This document shows positions 1 to 11,141 of a stretch of 64,000 nt of DNA, one piece after another (within the stretch, counting starts at the first letter, position 1; each line of letters begins with the position of its first letter). Made by a program: the position numbers and the translations under genes. The stretch lies in NCBI GenBank assembly GCA_030248215.1, contig JASANG010001385.1, positions 1-64,000 of the forward strand. Direction: 5' to 3'. A model generated the notes under the pieces. The model searched no databases, was not told the DNA's origin, and saw only the letters and a list, made by a program, of their open reading frames with translations. The stretch comes from Enoplolaimus lenunculus (Eukaryota > Nematoda > Enoplea > Enoplida > Thoracostomopsidae).

Positions 1-208
1 AGATTCAAGTGCGTAGCCATATGAGATCTGCATGGGGGACAAAACAAATTTGGCACATGCGTTAGAAATAATACAAGTGACGCTAAAACTTCTGGAATTG
101 TGTCCCTATTTTGCACTTTGACAAAACTTTACAGATTATTGTTCAATGTAACAAAAAAGTTAAAAGAATTATTTCACATAATTTTTGTCTTACACCCTGC
201 TCAAGTTG

Positions 209-267
209 TGGCATCTGGCAAAATTCATTAACGTCAGGCTCCGGCTCAAGAAGCTGACCCGAAACCT
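209..267 (-). CDS. Possible exon on the minus strand near the left edge
   Basis: After a good acceptor (GATGTTTCAG) the minus strand reads VSGQLLEPEPDVNEFCQMPQ and then LEQ before a GGGTGTAAG-like donor. Composition looks coding, but the entry phase (0) does not match the only candidate donor of the Q-rich gene at 1237-4622. It may belong to a gene continuing left of the window, or be chance. No family is recognised. Confidence 0.2.
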
Positions 268-553
268 GAAACATCAACAACAACTTAGTAGTCAATTTGC
301 CGAAAACTATTTTTAGCCCACATTTATACTAAGATGTCAAAACCTGCAGAAATTCATATCGTTTTTTGGCCCAAAAAACACCAGATTTATAGCCAGTATG
401 CCGACCGAATTCGCTTAGTTAACCCCGTCGAACAGCTTTTCACATGACCCGTCACACCACTATTGAAGTTTAGGTTTAGGCTTTGCGGCAAAGGTTTTAG
501 GATTAGGTACACCTGTTCCAAGAACCTAAGCCTAAACCTGGATCAAACCCTTA

Positions 554-976
554 CTGTAGTGACCCGACTAAGAGGGGGGAATGATGTTGATTTGGCCTCT
601 CCAGAGGGTACCCCCTGGTTATTCGGTTACCGACTGTTAGTTATTTTCAACCCGCCCTCCGCCACCCTTCGTTACTGATATATATCCGGTATTGCAACTA
701 TCCGTTGAATTAAACGTTTGAGCGACAATGTATGATTATACTTAGGAATGTACTTTCAAAACTTAAGTACGTTTTAAAGTTTGAACTCAAATTATTTGGT
801 CCTGTAGTCATTTATGCGCTTCAATTAGTGATAATTGCCATTTATGGACTCTAATTAGGGTTTACTGACTCTGTCCACTTACGGACTCTTACTAGGGATA
901 CGGTCTCCAATTGATTGGGACCCAAAAAGGGGATCCCCACTTTTATTATCCCCCTCTCTTATTCGGGTGACTACAG
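554..976. mobile_element. Family E TIR element
   Basis: CTGTAGTGACCCGACTAAG to ATTCGGGTGACTACAG, flanked by TA on both sides (552-553 and 977-978). The AT-rich interior of about 400 bases is conserved among copies but has no long reading frame. The target site fits Tc1/mariner elements. Confidence 0.8.
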
Positions 977-1236
977 TAATTTGTGGGGGGAGGAAAGTTT
1001 TCGCGAGTCCGAAAAATAAACGCGTACGAAACAATAGTTTTTCATCACATCCACGTTGTTCTGCAATTCATCAAGTACATTCGTTAATATCAGTTGGCTT
1101 CACTCTCAAAAGAGCTGTAATGTTTATTTTCGTCCAGTTTAAATTGTTTAACTCAACGCAAACTCCGCGTATCGAGGAATGCACTCGAATGATATTTTAA
1201 TTTGTGTGGGGGTAAAGGGATCGTATATGTAGTTGA

Positions 1237-4200
1237 CTATTTTTTACGTTGTTTTTTGTATTGATATTGTAGATCCTGTTGCTGTTGTTGTTGTTGTTGT
1301 TGTTGGTTTTGTTGTTGTTGTTGCATTTGTTGCGTGAACGTTTCAGGCTGAGAGGCGACGGCGTTCGGATCCGGCTGTTGCATCATTGACGACATCTCTT
1401 GGTCTACCAGTGTTGGCTCGATTACTGAAAGTTAAAGTGGAACTTGGCGTAGTATGAACCAATGGACGTATTTGGTATGTTGGATTCATAATTTACTCAA
1501 ACCAAGGCCCATGTAAAGATCAAGGGCGGAACGTTTTTGTGTGGGACTAAAATAGAGTAAGCTTATGGTTTAGACTAATTTTTTGACCGGCTTAGGCTAA
1601 GGCTTATGCTTAGGCTTAGTAATTATACGCTTAGGCTTAGGTTTAGGCTTAGGAATATGCTCATTTTTAGGTTTAGGCTTAGGTTTAAGCTTAGGCTTAG
1701 GAATATGCTCATTCTTACGCTTAGGCTTAGGCTTAGGAATATGCTCATTCTTACGCTTAGGCTTAGGCTTAGGAATATGCTCACTCTTACGCTTAGGATT
1801 AGGTTTAGGCTTAGGCTCTAGGAATATGCTCATTCTTACGCTTACGCTTAGGCTTAGGCTTAGGAATATGCTCATTCTTACGCTTACGCTTACACTTAGG
1901 CTAAGGCTTAGGCTTTTAGAAATATGCGTATAATACTGTTCCGCCCTTGTTCTTTACATTGGCCCAAACCGATATCAAAATGAGCTGAATAATTAAGTAA
2001 TTTTAGCAACAGATATTTATGATTTTTTTTATACACAATTGAAAGAAATTAATTCAATTACCCACCAATCAATAGAAAGAAACAAGGCTGTACCAATAGG
2101 ATTCAGCCATAAAAGCAGTCCAAAATTGAAATTTTTATATCAGGATTTAACGCTAACATTGCGACTGGTTTCTTTGTTTTGTTTGGTTTGTAAAGTTTGC
2201 TTCATTATAAGGGTTGTGCTATACTTTTTTGACGTGCGACGGCGTCCGTCACCCGCACGGTATCGTCCGTCACCCATACAGCACCCTTCGTCACCCATCC
2301 AGCGCCGTTCGTCACCCATCCAGCGCCGTTCGTCACCCATATGGCGCCGTCCATCACCGTGCGGTATCGTACGGAAATAACTCACGTACGAACGGCGCCG
2401 AACATGTGACGGACAGCGCCGTACGGATGACGCACGGTGACGGACGGCGCCGGACGTCCAGTATAGCGCAACCCTAATACATAATTGGGACTCTCGATTG
2501 CCTTGTAATTGTTTACCAATTTCCTCAAGGAAACCTAGGTGCTGTTGAAATTAATACGATGGGCATGAATGGTCTCAAAGAATTTATGCCGAATTTAGAA
2601 TAGCATACTGACTTTAAGATGTCTAAATAATTTTCTCGCTCGCTACACTTCGACTTGAATTTGTACCCGCTTGAAACAAAATGTTGACTATGACCTAACT
2701 GATATTTAACCCTTTCTCACATGAATATTTTTTATTTCCCCCTGAGACCTACTTTTATGCTAGGATTCGAACTCCCGTGACTGGAGTGGGAGGCGTATAC
2801 CATCACCACTCAGCTATAGGATCTTGACGCTTGTGGTGATTTAGTGCTATGTATACGTGTTGCAATTGTTAAACACGGTGCGATATATATTATTTACTGT
2901 ATATACACTGCGCTGCGTTGCCTATAGGCAACTCAATGTGAGAAGGGGTTATAGATAGTAAACTGAAAATTTTTCGCTTAACCCTTTCTCACATGAATAT
3001 TTTCTATTTCCCCTGAGACCTACTTATATGCTAGGATTCGAACTCCAGTGACTGGAGTGGGAGGCGTATACCATCACCACTGTGCCTGGAGTGGGAGGCG
3101 TATACCATCATCACTCAGCTATAGGAGCTTGACGTTCGAGCCCGAGGGGGCTCTCACGTTTTGTGGTCCTTTAGTACTATGCATACGTGTTGCAATTGTT
3201 GAACACGGTGCGATATATATTATTTACCGTATATACACTGCGCTGAGTTGTCTATAGGCAACTCAATGTGAGAAGGGGCTAAAAGCATTCAAGTATCGTG
3301 TAAACAATTTGTTTTATTTTATTCCTACGTTATGTGGCTACTTTAAAGACTGCGGCCAATGTTACTTTAAGATGCGTAACAGTAGATTAAGCGTATTACT
3401 ATGCCTAAGCTTAAGCGTTGAAAAAATGTGTTCCTAAGCCTAAGACTTAAGCCTAATCTTTTATGAACCCGCCAGAAACTAAACACCCCTTCTTAAAGTA
3501 ACTGGGCCAAAACGGCAAACAAATTTATCGCCACTCGCTTGGAAAAAAATTGTGAAGTTTAAGGCCGGATCCTGCTGCGGTCCATACAACATTTGCAACA
3601 TCTGCTGACCCTGGCATTTTTGGGGGGTGTTCTTGGGGCGAGCCATCAACGGTGTGAGGGGGCACTCACTCTACATCGGATCTAGCCACGAAATTTTGGA
3701 GCTGCTGCGAACCAACCCCCGATAAAGCACTTTGGCTATAACTGTATTGGCATATCTTTAGCAATGTTTTCTTTGGAGTGAACTGCTACCCATGGTGCTT
3801 TCTACTCTCGATTGACCCTTCACTAATGAATTCCAACGGTCGCTAGGGGGCGAAAATTCTCGTGAACAAAAAATAAGCAAAGTCTTTGTGCCTAACAAAT
3901 TTTTCAATTTTGTGAAATTCATACAGGCCCGTAGCCAGCTCGCCTTGCTAGGGGGGCTGAAATTTTCAGAAGGGGCATTAAAGGGTTTTTGATGGCTGGG
4001 GACCGAGGTTGCAAAGTTTTGTAGGGGGGCGAAATTTTTACAAAACAGCTGAGTCCACCTGGCCCCATTTGGCTACGGGCACGTAAAAAATGCCCATAGA
4101 TCAAATTCCTGGTTCCGTCCATGAATGCCTGCAGACGTATAGCTGGAGGACATCTGGAGGATCTGGACCCCTTTCACGGTGTAAACCACCGAAACACATT

Positions 4201-4622
4201 TTGTGACGTTTCGTACCAGATAAGATGATATTTGCAACACACCCAATCATACAAATCAACATTTAACCCCTTCTCACATTAAGTTGCATATAGGCAACTC
4301 AGCGCAGTGTATATACGTTAAATAATATATATCGCACAGTGTTTAACAATTGCAACACGTATACATAGTACTAAATCACCACAAGACGTGAGAGCCCCCT
4401 CGGGCTCGACCGCCAAGCTCCTATAGCTCAGTGGTAATGGTATACACTTCCCACTCCAGCCGCTGAAGTTCGAATCCTAGCATAAAAGTAGGTCTCAAGG
4501 GAAATAGAAAATATTCATATGATAAAGGGTTAATTCTGTGAACGATATTTCACAAGAAACTTACCATTTATTTCAATGCCGGTCATATTGGCTTTGTTTT
4601 GATCGCTCAAACAGCATCCCAT
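1237..4622 (-). CDS. Candidate small dually acylated, glutamine-rich protein (2 exons, unknown family)
   Basis: Exon 1 is 4622-4565 and exon 2 is 1424-1237 (stop TAG at 1239-1237). The start reads MGCCLSDQNKANMTGIEIN, followed by a clean donor (G|GTAAGT, phase 1). Exon 2 follows a TTTCAG acceptor in the matching phase, so the two join in frame to give 81 aa. Gly2 and Ser6 fit the N-myristoylation rule (MGxxxS), and Cys3/Cys4 are natural palmitoylation sites, so membrane anchoring is expected. The second exon is acidic and methionine-rich, then carries Q2-M-Q5-N-Q10 and ends in the basic tail QYKKQRKK. I do not recognise the family. The N-terminus recalls G-alpha and LAMTOR1 proteins, but no GTPase or LAMTOR sequence follows. 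The 3.1-kb intron holds elements of families A, B, F, G and J, and further in-frame exons could lie there. The phase match and splice sites support the model; expression is unproven. Confidence 0.45.
1506..1964 (+). mobile_element. Family A TIR element with TTAGGC core
   Basis: The left end GGCCCATGTAAAGATCAAGG and right end CTTGTTCTTTACATTGGCC are inverted copies. Between them the order is AGTAAGCTTATGG-like sequence, then several blocks of TTAGGC/TTACGC hexamers split by AGGAATATGCTCATTC, then TACTGTTCCGCCC. This is the longest copy of the commonest family. It encodes no protein; long open frames of KPKP or RLRLR type are by-products of the hexamers. It lies in the intron of the Q-rich gene. 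Confidence 0.8.
2211..2475. mobile_element. Family J GC-rich TIR element
   Basis: GGGTTGTGCTATAC to GTATAGCGCAACCC, with TAA on both sides (a PIF/Harbinger-like TWA target is possible). The interior is packed with GCGCCGTCCGTCACC-like CpG-rich units. CACCCATCCAGCGCCGTTCG is repeated in tandem at about 2298-2340. Confidence 0.7.
2708..2950 (-). mobile_element. Family F: TTAA-targeted TIR element with tRNA-like core
   Basis: Ends are CCCTTTCTCACATGAATA and GTGAGAAGGGG, with TTAA/TTAT outside; CCC/GGG ends on TTAA targets are the hallmark of the piggyBac superfamily. On the minus strand the core holds an A-box-like TAGCTCAGTGGTGATGG and, about 35 bases on, GAGTTCGAATCC (B box). This copy has a mutated core. 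There is no reading frame for a transposase, so it is non-autonomous. Confidence 0.7.
2979..3281 (-). mobile_element. Family F element with internal core duplication
   Basis: Starts TTAACCCTTTCTCACATG. The segment TGGAGTGGGAGGCGTATACC occurs twice in tandem within the tRNA-like core. Confidence 0.7.
3353..3508 (-). mobile_element. Family B TIR element with GCCTAA core
   Basis: The left end GGCCAATGTTACTTTAAG and right end TTAAAGTAACTGGGCC are inverted copies. The same TTAGGC-type hexamers lie inside, next to GTAGATTAAGCGTATT. B shares the GGCC ends and core type with A but has different TIR interiors. Confidence 0.65.
3926..4082 (+). mobile_element. Family G short element
   Basis: GCCCGTAGCCAGCTCGCCTT to CCATTTGGCTACGGGC. 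Inside is AAGGGTTTTTGATGGC and a CAAGGTTG motif shared by all copies. Single-family frames such as FQGG are artefacts. Confidence 0.7.
4264..4533 (+). mobile_element. Family F element
   Basis: TTAACCCCTTCTCACATTAAG to GATAAAGGGTTAA; core CTATAGCTCAGTGGTAATGG. It lies about 30 bases from the first donor of the Q-rich gene. Confidence 0.75.
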
Positions 4623-5158
4623 CGTTTCGGTTGTGGTTCTTGGCAAATCAGTTTAATTTTTGCAAATAATTTTTTGGTAAAAAATACGTTAACGTTTCGC
4701 TTCTACGAACAGGTTAATACAACAATTTTGAAATTTTAAGGCGTACGATGCGAAAAAACCCTGTAATTATTCAGGTATTTGATTAAAATTCAATGAGAAT
4801 ATATTTGGCAAATAAATTGCTGATAGAAGGTTTGTTGGTACTTAGGCAAACCAGTTATTAATATATGGGCTTTAAAATGGTGAAATTAGGAAAGGCCAAT
4901 TAGCGATCGTATCCGTTAAATGGCTTTCGAGATCAATTCTTGGTGGCATATCGATTAAGTAATATTAACCAGCTACATTTAAAATTAATTATTAATTATT
5001 TTAAATGATCTGAAGCTTAAACTTTTGAAATTTTTCGACTCGTGTCTCGGTTCTATAGCACTACTTTATCGTACTGGTTCAATCCTACAATATAGTTCGG
5101 CCACGTTATAGCAACAAATTGCATAGCAACCGAATAAAGAACTTTGCAATGAAAAAAT

Positions 5159-5349
5159 TGGCCCAAGTTACTATAATGAGCGAAACAGTAGATTAAGCGT
5201 ATTCCTGAGCCTAAGACTAAGCCTAAGCGCTGCAAAAATGAGTTCCTAAGCCTAAGCCTAAGCCTAAGCAAAAAAATGTAATCTAAGATCTAAACCTACT
5301 GTTTTATAGACCCACCAAAAACCTGGAGCCCCTTAAAGTAGCATTGGCC
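5159..5349 (-). mobile_element. Family B element
   Basis: GGCCCAAGTTACTATAATG to CCCCTTAAAGTAGCATTGGC. Confidence 0.65.
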
Positions 5350-5404
5350 AAAAAATTGATCTATCGCCAAGAAATTAGCTTGGATTCTGGATAGGAGGTC
5401 GCTA

Positions 5405-5500
5405 GGGTACAACTGGAGGTCTGCCTCCGGCTCCGGCTTCGGCAGAAAATCGGCCTCCGGCTCCTGCTCCGGTATTTTTACCTCCAATTGCAGCTCTGGA
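5405..5500. repeat. Family H element, GGCTCC-rich
   Basis: Starts AGGGTACAACTGGAGGTCTG and runs through imperfect CTCCGG/GGCTCC units. Better copies end ACCTCCGGTTGCACCCTG, the inverse of the start, so H is a small TIR element. Confidence 0.55.
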
Positions 5501-5640
5501 GGTCACGTTTGTTTTATCTTTGACTATTTTTCTGCAATTTGGATTTAGAACATAAATTATGACGTTCACAGATGAACAATTTTTACTACAACATTTTTGG
5601 ACGACGAGGTGTAGGACGACCCTTTGGCTCCCTGTCAATT

Positions 5641-5836
5641 GCACTGTAAGAAATTGTGAGTCAAATTGACTCTCTCAGAAATAGGCTTTTCCTGAAATTC
5701 GAATCCGCCAGAGTCGAACGTGCGACATAGTGAATCGAATACGACTCTGGTGAAGTCGAATTTGATCCAGTATGTGTAGTCAGGAAAAGCCTATTTCCGA
5801 GAGAGCCAATTTGACTCACCATTTTTTGTGCAGTGT
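5641..5836. mobile_element. Family C foldback element
   Basis: A near-complete palindrome of about 200 bases. It opens with CACTGTAAGAAATTGTGAG, continues through GACTCTCTCAGAAATAGGC and GTCAAATTCGACTCYGCCAG types of blocks, and closes with ACTCACCATTTTTTGTGCAG. Other copies show a TA target duplication, as in Tc1/mariner-type elements. Confidence 0.75.
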
Positions 5837-6232
5837 GGGGAGGCAGACCGGCGTACGCCTTTGCAAATGATATCCAAACCAAGATTTTATAAGTTTCAGC
5901 ATTAAAATGGCGTTCAGCTTCTCGCTCGTTTCGTTCGCGAGTTTATTTCCACTATTATATTTCACGTCTCCGTTTTAAGAATTTCTGGATTTATCACTGA
6001 AGCGCTGTCAGTGCAACAAACGCTGTATTTGCAAGTTTGGGTCGTTATACAATAGGGTTCAGGGATAACTGAAACGTTAGAGCGTGGCACAAATTTAGGG
6101 GCATAATGGAATTTAGCATAATTCTCAAGCAGGGCTAAAAGTTGTCCAGGATCGACGCTGTTTCATAGTGTGCAGAGTCCGCTTGCCCCTGTTGGCTGCG
6201 GACTCTTTCTGCTCGGCCCATATTTTCAAATT

Positions 6233-6426
6233 TGTATCGTAACTAGCACCAGTTAGTAATAGGTTTTCAAACTCACTAAATTTATTGCAGTTGCTGAATT
6301 CAAAATTGGTACAGAAGTCGAGCAAAGAATATGCGAAAATTGTGCTGAATTTTAAGCGTCAGAATTCACTAATTACATTACCTGTCGCCAAATGGTGATA
6401 AGTGCGACACACATTTGAGAATACTG
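6233..6426. mobile_element. Family I TIR element, left end short
   Basis: AGCACCAGTTAGTAATAGG at the left and GACACACATTTGAGAATA at the right. The interior TCAAAATTGGTACAGAAGT is shared by other copies. Confidence 0.55.
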
Positions 6427-6767
6427 ACCCATTTAAGCATATTTCTAAGCCTAACCTTATATCTCAGCGTAAATATACTTAAAAACTAAACCCGTGCAAA
6501 AAATAGCCTAAGCTTACTTTATGACTGTCCCGCGGAAAAATTGAACACCCCAAAATGTAAGCATGGGTGAGTATTTACTATGGGACGACTCTTGATGGTA
6601 GAAACTACGTAAGCAATACCACGCTCATTGCATATTGAAAGGTTTCAATTAATGTTTCATATTTTCAAAGCGTACCATATATAATCCCGTACGAATACGC
6701 CCAAAAGCGGAATATTAGCTGGAGCAGCCAGTATACTACATATACCTTTTAAACCGCGATAGTAAGT

Positions 6768-6890
6768 GTAGTGACATGAATAAAAGTTGATGTGTTGAAA
6801 AATAAATAACAGTCCGTAACCGAATACCACTGATGTGTACGCTTTGGAGAGGTAAAATAAATATTAACCATTTATTTTACTGGGGTCACT
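6768..6890. mobile_element. Family E element, internally deleted
   Basis: GTAGTGACATGAATAAAAG at one end and TTTACTGGGGTCACTTG at the other, with the AACAGTCCGTAACCGAATA block between. Confidence 0.55.
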
Positions 6891-7202
6891 TGTTGCACTT
6901 ATGAGAACGATAAGCGAAGCATGATGAGGAATAGGATCAGTTGAATTTATGCGTAGCGTTAGGAAACGAATGTTCCTAAATATTTGACCTGAACAAGGCG
7001 AGTTCATATAATTATAATTGACTGATGTCATTTTACGAGGACTGTGGTTACACGGTTCAAGGTACCCCAAACTGGAACCAATGGCACCCCAAACTGAAAC
7101 CAATGGTACCCCACACTGGAACCAATGGTACCCCTGACAAAGTTCGGTTTTTGGAGTACCCGCAAGTTTACATAGTTGACTAATAAAATCGTACATCAAT
7201 AT

Positions 7203-7405
7203 GGTATAACGATAATTCGTCGTCCGACAACTCGTCGACCGACAACTTGTAATCCAAAATTTCATCGACTCGACAATTCATCGTAAATTATTATGCTTTG
7301 GCCAAGGCTGAGGATTAAAATTACGTTTTAGAATTATGCTTAGACTCATTCATAATCTTTAGGACACATTTGGGCGCCAAGTTGTCGGGGTAATGTTGTC
7401 TTAAT
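7203..7405 (-). mobile_element. Family M element with CGAC-AA-TTGTCG motifs
   Basis: Blocks such as CCGACAACTCGTCGACCGAC and AATTTCATCGACTCGAC at one end, and GCGCCAAGTTGTCGGGG at the other. Confidence 0.55.
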
Positions 7406-7777
7406 CTATGTCAGAGTTGCGAAACACGAAATTACCACCTATAAAATTCCTAAAAAACCCTGGCTAAATTTAAAAATATCCTAAGCTTTAAAGAACTGAA
7501 TTTTTCAAAAATTCAAATTTTCGTGTGTAATAACTTACAAGACTCATGAAAATATTTATTTTTCGCTTGGAAATCCGACAATTCTGAGTAAAACGCAAGC
7601 TGATTATATAATCAAAAACAGTTGAATAAAATTATTTTAATTTACCTCCGTGGAAACGTTTATAAGGTAATTGAAGTGAGTTTGAATTATGTATGTCTTA
7701 GCTAACGTTAATTCGCTAATTGCCTTTAAGTTTATGCAATTTTGCGTCCTACTTTTAAAATACGTTAAAATTACCTA

Positions 7778-7992
7778 CACTGCAAAAAATGGTGAGTCAT
7801 ATTGACTCTCCGAAACAGGCTTTTCGGAACTACACAAACTGAATCAAATTCAACTCCGCCAGAGTCAAATTCGACTCACTGAGCGACTCGGGTGTGTTGA
7901 ACTTCACTCTGGCGTAGTCGAATTTGACTCAGTTTGTGTAGTCCAGAAAAGCCTGTTTCGGAGAGTCAATATGACACCATTTTTTGCAGTGT
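7778..7992. mobile_element. Family C foldback element
   Basis: CACTGCAAAAAATGGTGAG to CCATTTTTTGCAGTG with TA on both sides. Confidence 0.8.
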
Positions 7993-8248
7993 ATATAGTA
8001 GGTATTGTTAAATCTCCTTTGGATAAAAAGTGCATATGTTGACCCAGGCTAACATCTGACATCTCTGTAAGCAGGGAGACTCATCTTTGCCTAAATACTT
8101 TATAATTGACCAATCAGGTCCCTTTATTATTGAATCATTGCTAACGATTTGCCAATGACATCTTAGAAATCATTTTTTTGTCGTTTTTTTCGGGGTGCGG
8201 CGCTGGCCAATCACATTTCCTCGGTACTCAAAATATTCAAATGAATGA

Positions 8249-8433
8249 ATCTACGACAATTCGTCTCTGAGACACGGTGTCGCTCGATAGTGTCCTTGAA
8301 TAAATCTACACCTGTAGCGTAGTCTTAAGCCTAAGCCTATTAAGCCTCATTAACAATTTCTCGAGTCGATGAAATTTTAGACTATATGTTGTCGGTCGAC
8401 GAGTTGTCCGGTGACGAATTGCTGTGATACCCA
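8249..8433 (+). mobile_element. Family M element
   Basis: ACGACAATTCGTCTCTGAG to TTGTCGGTCGACGAGTTGTC with AATAAATCTA..CCTAAGCCTA in the middle. Confidence 0.6.
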
Positions 8434-9419
8434 CATAAATACTACCTCATTTTAATGCTAGTCGTATAATCATAGAAAAACCACGGTAGCTTGTGGCTAA
8501 ATTCTACGAAAAACACAACGTTCGACGTTCGGTCTCAATATGGCACAAGCGGAAAGACTATTTTACCCGTTTTTTCAATACGTGAAAAGTTATGAAGCAT
8601 ACCACCTGCAATGACAACCGATAAAGCTATACCCATTCTCAGCGGGGGGTAGAGGGTTCGTTTGACATCTCAGTGTCCCCCTTTGGAAAAAATTTGGATT
8701 TGAGACGAAAAACATTTGACCCTGTTTGTAAAATTTTGTAACATTCCTAAAATGCCCCAGGGATATTTTTTTGATTACGGAACCATTTGAAGGTAAACTA
8801 GAAAAAATGTAACGTTGATGATGAATATATCTGTTAGCAACATTGAACGTTAATAACGGAAATTATTTACTCAAATCTCTTATAACAATTACAAAATAAA
8901 GAATTAAATTTTAATTTCATAAAGGGTGCGATCAACAAACGACCCCATAGAATTAAAAATGCGTTAATGGCACACATGGGCGTAGCTAACGGGTCTATGG
9001 ATCAAACGCAATCCCTGCCCGTTTAGGAGTATTGTATAACCTGGTTTGTAGATACTTTTTCAGTTTGTAACACAGGAAACGTTCTTTGCAAATTTTTATA
9101 CATTGCAAATCATTGTTTCGTATTCTTGGACTGGATCTTGATGGCACATGAAGGCAAGGTGAAAAAACCAAATCAAATGTATTTAGAACAGTTCAATTGG
9201 TCGCAGCCCTGTGGCCAACCAAACAATTGTCCACCTAGCCCCTGAGAACCAGTGTCAAAAAACGATGCCATAGCCAGGGTCTGATGACAACTCACACCAT
9301 GTGCTTAGATAGCCGGGTTTGTTCTAACAGATGCTGTTAACAGGATGTCTGTGTTGTCCTTGGACTCTACAAACAGACTAGTTGTAATATAACATCCTTC
9401 TAATAGACTTTCTGAAAAC
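8434..9419. other. Unassigned AT-rich spacer
   Basis: No gene, RNA or repeat family was recognised here. Confidence 0.4.
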
Positions 9420-9636
9420 GGCCCATGATAGAACAGGTGCCGGAACAGTAGTATAAGCATATCCCTAAGCCTAAGCCTTAGCCTAAGCCTAAGCCTAAGC
9501 GTATGGATGAGCCTATTCCTAATCCAAAGCCTAAGCCTAAGCCGAAGCCTAAGCAAAAAAAAATAGTCTAAAACTTAAACTGACTCTATTACAGCCCCTC
9601 CGGAAAACGATCCGGCCTTGTTCTATACGTGGGCCC
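9420..9636 (-). mobile_element. Family A element, variant A2
   Basis: Starts GGCCCATGATAGAACAGG and ends TTGTTCTATACGTGGGCC. It has GCCTAA hexamers on the plus strand and an inner ATTACAGCCCC segment that separates variant A2 from typical A copies. Confidence 0.7.
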
Positions 9637-10101
9637 TGAAAACGATATCGGTCCTTACCCAAACCTGGACTATTTTTTACACCAGTGTGCGCACTATTCC
9701 GCGGATGACCCATTTATACATGTGTTGATTTTGTACTACGTATACGCGTAAATAATTTTATTGAACACGGCAACATTGCGTGCGTGTTTCACGAGCAGTT
9801 TGCGTCGAATTGCTCATGGAGCTATTGTCGTTTATGAGGGGAAAATAATGTCAAAAACTTGGAATTTCCTTTGTGTACGCCAATCATGCTTATAATAGTG
9901 TACGAAATTAAAAAAGCAATATCGCTAGTTCTTTTATAGTACCAGCGATTAATTTGATAGAATCAAAGCCAAAAAAAAATATGCTATGATGAGAAAATTA
10001 GGTGCAGACACGCAATAATGTGCTTTACACAGACTTTTCCTAAACCATAAATGAGTATTAGCATACGAAGCGTAAATTTAGTGCCTTTATAGATTCAAAA
10101 T

Positions 10102-10307
10102 ATACTGTAAAATATGGTGACTCAAATTGACTCTATCCGAAATAGATTCTAAGGGACTACACACACACTGAGTCAAATTCGACTCCGTCAGAGTCAAACG
10201 TGCGACTCAGTAAGTCGAATTTCACTCGGGCAGAGTCGAATTTGACTCAGTTTGTGTAGTCCCGAAAAGCCTATTTCGGAGAGAGTCCATTTGACTCACC
10301 ATTTTTT
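10102..10307. mobile_element. Family C foldback element
   Basis: ACTGTAAAATATGGTGACTC to GACTCACCATTTTTTGC; outer right bases lost. Confidence 0.7.
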
Positions 10308-10413
10308 GCTGGCGACTACAGGCCAATATTTTTCAGAACGGACTGACAATCATTTGCCAAAAAATAAACTCAGGCACTCAAATATTTAAACACCTTCTCA
10401 TTGATAGAGCATA

Positions 10414-10846
10414 CTGTATTGACCAGAATAAGACGGGGGGTAGTAAGATGGGGCCCCCATTTTGAGTCCCGATCAAATGAAGTCTGTATCCCTAATAACA
10501 GTCCATAAGAGGATAGGTCCCTAAACCCTAATTAGAGTTGATAAATGACAATTATTCCTAATTGTAGCGCATAAATGACTCCAGGACAAAATAAAGTAGA
10601 ATTCGAAACTTAAAGCGTACATAATTTTGAAAATAACAATCCAAAGTATAACCTTGCATTATCGCTCAAGTTTTTGATGAGGGCAAAAACGTTTAATTCA
10701 ACGGATAGTTGCAACACCGAATATATTAGTAATAAAGGACGGCGGAGGGCGTGTTAAAAATAACAGTCCGCACCCGAATAACAAGAGGGGTACCCTCTGG
10801 AGAGGTCAAATAAATATCAGTCCCCATCTTATTCGAGTCACTACAG
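10414..10846. mobile_element. Family E TIR element
   Basis: CTGTATTGACCAGAATAAG to CTTATTCGAGTCACTACAG with TA on each side. Confidence 0.8.
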
Positions 10847-11141
10847 TACTGTAATCCATACTCTGACATTCAAATTTTGCAAATAAGTTCCGGTTCCAAT
10901 TTTTAGCTTCGGTCCGGAATATATGCTTTTCATCCGGACAGATATAACTTGCATAAGGGGTCAGGCACGCTCACGTTCTTTCAGACAAATTTCGCCCCCC
11001 CCCCCCAGGAAGAGTTTATTCTGAGTTTATAAAGGATGTAGAATCCACGTCGGCCCCTTGTGAAATCTTTTGCCCCCCCCAGTGTATTTGGCTGGTTACG
11101 GGAGTAGGAACGTTTTGTTGGCAATAAGGTTTAGTTAGGCC

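Noticed and set aside
1597-1875. 92-codon minus-strand frame rich in [14 protein letters not shown]
   Set aside because: It is the translation of TTAGGC/TTACGC hexamers in a family A element; the same peptide pattern recurs wherever these hexamers occur.
2140-2385. Frame with DERRWMGDERRWMGD repeats
   Set aside because: It comes from the tandem GC-rich units of a family J element.
3560-3670. Minus-strand stretch reading QQMLQMLYGPQQDPALNF, once considered an extra exon of the Q-rich gene
   Set aside because: No acceptor-donor pair fits the phases of the flanking exons; kept only as a remote possibility.
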